Below, piece by piece: positions 1 through 3,947 of a stretch of DNA of 5,149 nt (the stretch's first letter is position 1; each line of letters begins with the position of its first letter). A program made the position numbers and the translations under genes. The notes below the pieces were generated by a model that saw only the letters and a program-made list of their open reading frames with translations, was not told where the DNA came from and ran no database searches. The stretch covers positions 1-5,149 of the forward strand of contig CAMPGJ010000084.1 of NCBI GenBank assembly GCA_946885425.1. The letters are read 5' to 3'. Source of the stretch: an uncultured bacterium. GTDB lineage: Bacteria > Patescibacteria > Microgenomatia > Levybacterales > UBA12049.

Positions 1-554
1 GATACTCTTAGTGTATCTCGCTCAAATTCATAGAGACTTTCTGGATATTTGCTCTTGAAGGTTACCGTAAACCATGAGATAACTACCGCAACAAATGAGC
101 CATTGCTAAGGACATTACTGAAAATAAAGTAAGGGATGAGGAGAATGATTCTTACAATTAAACCAAACAGTGGAAAAGCCAGCCATTTGTTCGGATTCTT
201 AGGTTTTTCGATATCAAGCTTGAATTGTTTATCTGTACTTAGAGAAAAACCAGGATATTTGTCTGTTAGCCCCATGATGAAAAGACCTACTTTTGTCTGT
301 AATCTCATGAATCCAAGGAAGAAATGATATGCAGTATCCCAATATTTTCCTGTAAAAATGATGACAAACCAATTGATTATTAAGATAAAGAACGCAGCGA
401 TAGATAAAAAGACCATTTCAATCCATACAGGGATCAGCAAAACCAGCTTGAGTATCAACCCTCCAATAGGGAATGCATAGTATTTTTTAGGTTTTTTATT
501 ATTCTCAACCTCAAAAAGAGGATAAAGAGCATGTTTCTTAGTTATCTTAGCCAT
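1..554 (-). CDS. DUF4389-type integral membrane protein, tandem modules, 3' end cut off
   Basis: This is the N-terminal 184 codons of a membrane protein that runs off the left edge. It has two similar modules. Module 1 (about residues 25-105) has a paired hydrophobic stretch (28-68, containing LIPVW), then FTGKYWDTAYHFFLGFMR and ending TDKYPGFSL. Module 2 (about 124-184) repeats the plan with AFPLFGLIVRIILLIPYF, then SWFTVTFKSKYPESLYEFER. The order of hydrophobic LIP segment, aromatic GKY(P/W) turn, R-containing helix and YPxFSL is the DUF4389 signature as I know it. That family has no assigned biochemical function. The start at 554 is chosen because a promoter places the transcript start on this ATG. 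An in-frame ATG at 572 would add six residues but lies between the -35 and -10. No Shine-Dalgarno sequence is present. The gene is divergent from the metallopeptidase-like gene. I am confident of the gene and fairly confident of the family. Confidence 0.85.
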   Translation of the reverse strand, partial: MAKITKKHALYPLFEVENNKKPKKYYAFPIGGLILKLVLLIPVWIEMVFLSIAAFFILIINWFVIIFTGKYWDTAYHFFLGFMRLQTKVGLFIMGLTDKYPGFSLSTDKQFKLDIEKPKNPNKWLAFPLFGLIVRIILLIPYFIFSNVLSNGSFVAVVISWFTVTFKSKYPESLYEFERDTLRV

Positions 555-560
555 GTTCTT

Positions 561-590
561 ACAATACTGCATGCATGGACACAATGTCAA
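561..590 (-). promoter_or_regulatory. Sigma70-type promoter of the DUF4389 gene, leaderless geometry
   Basis: On the minus strand a perfect -35 TTGACA (585-590) is followed after 18 bp by TATTGT (561-566, 4 of 6 matches to TATAAT). The -10 ends 6 nt before the ATG at 554, so a transcript starting at the usual distance would begin on the A of the start codon. There is no purine-rich ribosome binding site between them. The boxes are seen directly; the start site is inferred. Confidence 0.55.
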
Positions 591-670
591 TGTTTAAGAT
601 TACATGTTTGAGGTGGGAAGTTGGAATTGAGATGCTTGAAAATGATAGGTGAGAGGATGGAATATATTCC

Positions 671-744
671 GTCATTCTGGCGGCGTCCAGAATCTCTCTG
701 GTGATCATAGCTCGTAGAGCGATCCTGGACTCGGCCAAGATGAC
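671..744. repeat. 74-bp imperfect inverted repeat (hairpin element)
   Basis: Left arm 671-694 begins GTCATTCTGG. Right arm 721-744 ends GGCCAAGATGAC. The arms pair at 19 of 24 positions, including an uninterrupted GTCCAG/CTGGAC block. The 26-nt loop contains its own small hairpin, GCTC (710-713) against GAGC (717-720). The wording GTCATTCTGG...GATCCTGGACTCGGCC resembles a dispersed palindromic repeat that I recall from many unrelated bacterial genomes, probably spread by RAYT or IS-type enzymes acting in trans. No transposase is visible here. A perfect 12-bp palindrome, GGAATATATTCC (659-670), abuts the left arm. The structure is certain; the mobile origin is inferred. Confidence 0.75.
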
Positions 745-750
745 AAATGG

Positions 751-782
751 TATTGGATTATTTGTTTATTCGTTTATTGGAT
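751..782 (+). repeat. Four-unit octamer tandem array (TATTNGWT)
   Basis: Four contiguous 8-bp units fit TATTNGWT. Units 1 and 4 are identical (TATTGGAT); units 2 and 3 are TATTTGTT and TATTCGTT. A decayed fifth unit beginning TATT follows at 783-790. The array starts 6 bp after the 671-744 inverted repeat and ends 15 bp before the -35 box of the next gene. The unit length and count match the octamer arrays at 1570-1733. I know no function for it. Together with the inverted repeat it fills most of the 282-bp non-coding gap between the two divergent genes. In 600-658 I see only purine-rich sequence and no gene. Confidence 0.75.
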
Positions 783-797
783 TATTATCATCTCTGA

Positions 798-826
798 TTG
801 CTTTTGTGCGTAATTTTTATTATAAT
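798..826 (+). promoter_or_regulatory. Sigma70-type promoter of the metallopeptidase-like gene
   Basis: TTGCTT (798-803) and a perfect TATAAT (821-826) are separated by 17 bp. The -10 ends 10 nt before the ATG at 837, leaving a leader of roughly 4 nt and no room for a Shine-Dalgarno sequence. The TTG of the -35 box is in frame with the gene and could be miscalled as a start codon, giving a spurious 13-residue extension. Confidence 0.6.
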
Positions 827-836
827 ATCCCATATT

Positions 837-1571
837 ATGAATCCTAACGAACATAAATTGGAAGAACTGAAGAATCAGGCTTTGGCTTTGATGGATAAGG
901 CTGGGTATGGGATTGTTAAGGAGGTTCAGATAGAACTGGATCCTGATTTGCCGTACATGGGATATACTACGCAGAGAGAGGGGAAGACGGTAGTCGTTGT
1001 ATCCGGAAATGCAGTTGCATCCGGCATGGTGCTTAATCTTCTCATCCATGAGCTCGGACATGTATATCGGACGCAGGCTGGTCACCCTTCTCATAATAAC
1101 ACCTTCCTGACGCCAATCCTTTCATGGATGATGCGGGGGAAAGTGTATGAGGACTATCAGGAAAAAATCGTGCACAGCATCATTAACCACATCCAGGATA
1201 TCTATGCGGATGATATCTCTTTCTCAATTTTTGATAAGAATTTTTCAGATAATCTCAGTGAATTCTTCCTCAGCTGGGTACACGATCCAGCGGATAAAAA
1301 AATGGAGGAGAGGGCATGGATGAATGCTGATTATTTGCTCAGTGCGGCATTTGCACAAGCTAATCTGGAACGCCATAAGATAGATGATAAAGATGGCAAA
1401 GTAGAAAAGGCTGTGCACAACTTTTTATCCAAGATTGATAAAAGGCAAGCTGAAAAGTACGCGTTTTTCAAAGAATTCTTAGTTCATCTCCCTGAAGACG
1501 TTACAGAAAAAGAATTTGAATCATTCCTCATTAAATATCTGGGTGAGTTTTTGAAATTGACAAATAATTAA
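837..1571 (+). CDS. HELGH-motif metallopeptidase-like protein of unknown family
   Basis: A 244-residue protein without signal peptide or membrane segment, so probably cytoplasmic. Residues 71-75 are HELGH, a zincin zinc-binding helix: H71 and H75 would bind zinc and E72 would be the catalytic base. It sits in a hydrophobic helix (VLNLLIHELGHVYR) followed by GHPSHN. A second helix (about 111-126, IINHIQDIYADD) has N117, H118, D121 and D125, any of which could supply the third ligand, as in zincins with a downstream Asn/His/Asp-rich helix. The C-terminal half is mostly charged helices. The HELGH plus HPSHN combination recalls uncharacterised archaeal proteins (DUF5781-like), but this is a weak recollection. 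ATG 837 is preferred over the in-frame TTG at 798, which lies in the -35 box. No partner gene indicates a substrate. The stop codon overlaps the repeat element that follows. Confidence 0.8.
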   Translation: MNPNEHKLEELKNQALALMDKAGYGIVKEVQIELDPDLPYMGYTTQREGKTVVVVSGNAVASGMVLNLLIHELGHVYRTQAGHPSHNNTFLTPILSWMMRGKVYEDYQEKIVHSIINHIQDIYADDISFSIFDKNFSDNLSEFFLSWVHDPADKKMEERAWMNADYLLSAAFAQANLERHKIDDKDGKVEKAVHNFLSKIDKRQAEKYAFFKEFLVHLPEDVTEKEFESFLIKYLGEFLKLTNN

Positions 1572-1733
1572 TTGTTAAATTGTTATACTGTTGAATTGTT
1601 CTATCGGAATAAGTGTAGTGGAGCGATTTATCGCGATTTAGCAATGCTAAGTTGGTTTTTACTGTTTAAGTCGTCATGAATGACGCAACTACGTTTTTAA
1701 GTAACAATTTAGCAATTTAGCAATGTAACAATA
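1570..1733. repeat. 164-bp element with inverted four-unit octamer arrays at both ends
   Basis: The left end (1570-1601) is four contiguous octamers: AATTGTTA twice, then TACTGTTG and AATTGTTC. The right end (1702-1733), read on the minus strand, is also four octamers: TATTGTTA, CATTGCTA, AATTGCTA and AATTGTTA. The 100-bp core holds two perfect hairpins: GCGAT/ATCGC with a TT loop (1623-1634) and CGTCAT/ATGACG with a GA loop (1672-1685). Each hairpin is preceded, on its own strand, by GTAGT (1615-1619 on plus; 1688-1692 on minus), so the core is also roughly mirror-arranged. The first octamer overlaps the last two bases of the preceding TAA stop. No protein is encoded. It could serve as a transcription terminator or be a non-autonomous mobile repeat; neither is shown. 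From 1734 to 1792 I see only T/C-rich spacer. Confidence 0.85.
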
Positions 1734-1792
1734 GGTATCTTTTTCTTCCCAGTTTCCTACAAGTTTTTTACCCCATTTTTAAAATATAGGCA

Positions 1793-1798
1793 TATCAT
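1793..1798 (+). promoter_or_regulatory. -10 element of the small membrane protein gene
   Basis: TATCAT (5 of 6 matches to TATAAT) ends 6 nt before the ATG at 1805, the same spacing as for the DUF4389 gene and msrB. No convincing -35 box lies 16-18 bp upstream; the region there is T-rich. A second candidate, TATAGG (1785-1790), is poorer. Support comes mainly from the repeated spacing. Confidence 0.35.
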
Positions 1799-1804
1799 GC
1801 GGAT

Positions 1805-2185
1805 ATGAAGAAATCGACGGCGGGTATTACAATTGGATCAATCGTAGCGCTTCTGGGAGTTATTGGTCTTTTAGGCGGCGAGGGGAAGATTATGGCAGGA
1901 TCTATGAATATAGATATTACCCTTGATATTGTTAGAATACTCTTGGGTGGTTATCTGATCTATGGAAGTATGAGGTCACTGGAGTCCGAGAAAAGAGCGA
2001 TGGAGGTTTTTGGAGTAGCATATTTAGCATTCTTTATCTTAGGATTATTCACTCCGACGCTGTTTGGTTTGGTTCCAAATGGACTTGGATGGTTTGATCA
2101 GCTTTTACACATTGGAGGGGGAATACTAGGTATGTGGTTGGTCGGTGCAATCGGAACTACCGGATCAAGAATAAACCGTGCATAA
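1805..2185 (+). CDS. Small four-helix membrane protein, possibly DUF4383-like
   Basis: A 126-residue protein with four predicted membrane segments, at about residues 8-25, 38-56, 67-87 and 98-118. The N-terminus is positive (MKK) and the C-terminus is short and basic (GSRINRA). The loop between helices 2 and 3 is charged (LESEKRAMEV). The order of helix 3 with FGVAYLAFFILG, then NGLGWFDQLLHIGGGILG, recalls DUF4383 membrane proteins, which place a D/N-xx-LH motif before a glycine-rich helix. That family has no known function and my assignment is tentative. The start is ATG 1805, directly followed by lysines; no ribosome binding site precedes it. It is separated from the metallopeptidase-like gene by 233 bp and a repeat element, so it is probably transcribed alone. 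It converges on the next gene with a 57-bp gap. Confidence 0.8.
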   Translation: MKKSTAGITIGSIVALLGVIGLLGGEGKIMAGSMNIDITLDIVRILLGGYLIYGSMRSLESEKRAMEVFGVAYLAFFILGLFTPTLFGLVPNGLGWFDQLLHIGGGILGMWLVGAIGTTGSRINRA

Positions 2186-2242
2186 ATGAGTAGAAAGTGA
2201 CAGCTTGAAAGCAGGTGGATAATTAGAGAAGTCCGGCTTTCT

Positions 2243-3241
2243 TCAATCTATTTTTGGGTCTTCTATAAATTTGAAGAGGTTTCGTGAATCGTTAGGGTCC
2301 ATAAATGCATGAGATATACTGTATTTACCTGGCATATCTTCTTTTCTTCTTGAGCTTTGTAAAACTTCATCATTGATTTCGCTGGCTTGGAAGAGTAATT
2401 GCGTGGAGGATTTATTTTCATCTTGATAGACTATTCCCACTCTTCTGTCATCAACAAATTGCCCATATTTATCCCTGGAGATAGATATAACTAATACTCC
2501 TTTTTCTCCTCGTTTTATTTTTTGCAGTACTTCAGTATCATTTTCTTTTTCTACCTCCTTTGACGTATCCATCAGCTCGTCAACTGAATAGTTGAAAAAG
2601 TCTACGGCCATTTTTGCATGTTCTCTTCCATTGACATTATATGGATCTTCTTCATCGTCTGGATCCGATTCTTCTCCTAATGCATCTTGGTAATCTTCTT
2701 CGAATGGATCATGTATGCCTTCTCTTCCAGCGTTAGCGATCTCATTGAAGGTTTTTGGTGCGACTTTTGCATTTTGAAGAAGATTGAGAGTGCGTGCAAC
2801 GTCTTTAAAGTCAATTGGTTGATCGTTAAGCTCATCGTAATCAATTCCAGCTGCAAAGTCATGTATACCTTCTCCGCTATAAATAATTTCAGCGCTTTGT
2901 TCATAGGTGGGGTAATGTTTATGCACCATACCTGATTTTATTCGATAAAGGCTGTCAACATATCTTGACTGTGTATTTTCGCCCATGTGTAGAGCATAGT
3001 CAGTATACGAATCTGACTCTGTATGTATGCTGCGTACGAGAGTAAAATAGGGTCCATGTTCTCCTGCTTCAAGCTCTAGTTTTTCACGCATCCTTCCATC
3101 CCTTACAGGTCCTCTGTCTACATCATCAAAGTGTTCTGTAAAGAGAGCGTCAATTTTTGGAACGAATGACCAGTAGGTATTTGCTCTTTCTGCCCATAAA
3201 TTTTCCGGGTCGTTTTCATTTGGGCGTCTAAATTCACTCAT
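2243..3241 (-). CDS. Acidic soluble protein of unknown function
   Basis: A 332-residue protein that I do not recognise. It has no signal peptide, membrane segment or nucleotide-binding motif, so it is probably cytoplasmic. The N-terminal half (1-120) is rich in aromatic and charged residues (AERANTYWSFVPKIDALF, then GPYFTLVRSIH). Two segments 50 residues apart share EGIHD (124-128 and 174-178), each followed by acidic sequence. Residues 180-200 are strongly acidic (EESDPDDEEDP) and look like a flexible linker. The C-terminal part (about 247-330) contains beta-like runs (GVLVISISRD, DDRRVGIVYQD, STQLLFQAS) and may be a separate small domain. The start is ATG 3241; an in-frame TTG at 3280 lies in the -35 box and is rejected. 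The gene is divergent from msrB across 113 bp and convergent with the membrane protein gene. It ends in TGA. Confidence 0.75.
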   Translation of the reverse strand: MSEFRRPNENDPENLWAERANTYWSFVPKIDALFTEHFDDVDRGPVRDGRMREKLELEAGEHGPYFTLVRSIHTESDSYTDYALHMGENTQSRYVDSLYRIKSGMVHKHYPTYEQSAEIIYSGEGIHDFAAGIDYDELNDQPIDFKDVARTLNLLQNAKVAPKTFNEIANAGREGIHDPFEEDYQDALGEESDPDDEEDPYNVNGREHAKMAVDFFNYSVDELMDTSKEVEKENDTEVLQKIKRGEKGVLVISISRDKYGQFVDDRRVGIVYQDENKSSTQLLFQASEINDEVLQSSRRKEDMPGKYSISHAFMDPNDSRNLFKFIEDPKID

Positions 3242-3251
3242 AGTGTTGAGG

Positions 3252-3280
3252 ATTATAGATGAATTAAGGTTAAATATCAA
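3252..3280 (-). promoter_or_regulatory. Strong sigma70-type promoter of the acidic-protein gene
   Basis: On the minus strand TTGATA (3275-3280) and a perfect TATAAT (3252-3257) are 17 bp apart. The -10 ends 10 nt before the ATG at 3241, the same geometry as the promoter at 798-826. The predicted leader is about 4 nt and has no Shine-Dalgarno sequence. This is the best-scoring promoter in the window. Confidence 0.65.
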
Positions 3281-3339
3281 CCTTATAGGAGAAAAGAATA
3301 TATTTTTTCTGAATTCCTCTGTGCAAAGAAATGATAGGG

Positions 3340-3348
3340 TGGTATAGT
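3340..3348 (+). promoter_or_regulatory. Extended -10 promoter of msrB, leaderless geometry
   Basis: TGGTATAGT is an extended -10 (TGn followed by TATAGT, 5 of 6). It ends 6 nt before ATG 3355, so transcription would start on the start codon itself. There is no good -35 box, which is usual for extended -10 promoters. The upstream G-rich stretch AGGGTGG lies too far from the ATG for a normal Shine-Dalgarno. The spacing favours ATG 3355 over the in-frame ATG at 3331. Confidence 0.5.
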
Positions 3349-3354
3349 TACTAT

Positions 3355-3888
3355 ATGCAGCAAAGAATTATTATTATGGCTCTCTTTGTGATTCTGGGGG
3401 GAGGACTTCTTTTCTGGAGTAGGCAAACAGTTCCGCAAAAGGTTGAGGTTCAAAAAGCTCAGGAAGATGAGGGGACTATTCTTTCCGGTTCGTTTGATAA
3501 AAATAAGATGAAAACAGATGAAGAGTGGAAGAAACTATTGACTCCTGAACAGTATCACATCCTGCGGGAACAGGGGACTGAGATTCCTTTTACTGGTGCT
3601 CTCGAGCATGAAGAGCGGAAGGGGACATATTATAGTGTAGGTTGTGATGAACCAGTCTTTCGTTCAGAACAGAAGTTCGATAGCGGTACCGGATGGCCTA
3701 GTTTCTGGGACCCAATCAAGCCGGATGCACTGGTTTTACGAGAAGACAATAGCCTCGGTGGAGGACGCATAGAAGTACTAGATAAATGCGGAGGCCATCT
3801 GGGCCATGTCTTTGACGATGGTCCGCCTCCTACAGGTAAGCGTTACTGCATGAACTCCGCCGCACTACGGTTTATACCAGATAAATGA
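3355..3888 (+). CDS. msrB: Membrane-anchored peptide-methionine (R)-S-oxide reductase MsrB
   Basis: The enzyme reduces methionine-R-sulfoxide in proteins. Of 177 residues, about 4-21 form one hydrophobic helix after MQQR, and a Q/E-rich linker (24-50) leads to the catalytic domain (about 52-177). The topology implies an uncleaved anchor with the enzyme outside the membrane, repairing surface proteins. Conserved blocks are GTEIPFTG (74-81), FDSGTGWPSFWDPI (108-121), GGHLGHVFDDGPPPTGKRYC (146-165) and NSAALRF (167-173). C165 in RYCMNS is the catalytic cysteine. H148 and H151 are the conserved histidines. Of the two CxxC zinc pairs found in many MsrBs, only the second cysteine of each remains (C97 and C145); S94 and L142 occupy the other positions. 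Zinc binding is therefore doubtful, and C97 or C145 could act as the resolving cysteine. T112 occupies the place where some MsrBs have theirs. The ORF continues 8 codons upstream to ATG 3331, but promoter spacing supports 3355. Confidence 0.93.
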   Translation: MQQRIIIMALFVILGGGLLFWSRQTVPQKVEVQKAQEDEGTILSGSFDKNKMKTDEEWKKLLTPEQYHILREQGTEIPFTGALEHEERKGTYYSVGCDEPVFRSEQKFDSGTGWPSFWDPIKPDALVLREDNSLGGGRIEVLDKCGGHLGHVFDDGPPPTGKRYCMNSAALRFIPDK

Positions 3889-3946
3889 ATAAATGAACTC
3901 CTTTATACTTAATACCTGATACCTTATACTTAATACTCTTAATACC
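3881..3946 (+). repeat. Octamer pair plus heptamer array filling the msrB-helicase gap
   Basis: ATAAATGA occurs twice in tandem (3881-3888 and 3889-3896); the first copy contains the end of msrB and its TGA stop. After ACTCCT come five contiguous heptamers fitting TNATACY (3903-3937: TTATACT, TAATACC, TGATACC, TTATACT, TAATACT). A 2-nt slip and a sixth unit TAATACC (3940-3946) end 1 nt before the helicase ATG. Several units resemble a -10 box: TATACT (3925-3930) has 5 of 6 matches, and AATACT (3932-3937) has 4 of 6 and ends 10 nt before the ATG. The helicase promoter, if separate, must lie inside this array or in msrB. No Shine-Dalgarno sequence is present. Confidence 0.8.
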
Positions 3947-3947
3947 T

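Noticed and set aside
136..327. Plus-strand ORF of 63 codons
   Set aside because: It is antisense to the DUF4389-type gene, which has family-like motifs and a promoter. The plus-strand product has no recognisable features.
646..705. 20-codon ORF running into the 671-744 inverted repeat
   Set aside because: It is short, lacks start signals and is mostly repeat sequence read by chance.
798..836. TTG start extending the metallopeptidase-like protein by 13 residues
   Set aside because: The TTG is the first three bases of a -35 box and the extension (LLCVIFIIISHI) spans the promoter, so it would not be on the transcript.
2243..2245. Alternative code with UGA as glycine, as in Gracilibacteria and Absconditabacteria
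   Set aside because: msrB ends in TGA directly after the canonical MsrB C-terminus, and none of the genes contains an internal in-frame TGA.
2207..2256. Possible bidirectional terminator between the convergent genes (GAAAGC/GCTTTC with a following T-run)
   Set aside because: The stem has only 6 bp around a 23-nt loop, and the T-run starts 10 nt after the stem and inside the acidic-protein gene. Too weak to annotate.
3242..3280. TTG start extending the acidic protein by 13 residues
   Set aside because: It lies in the -35 box TTGATA of a near-consensus promoter. The ATG at 3241 fits a short leader.
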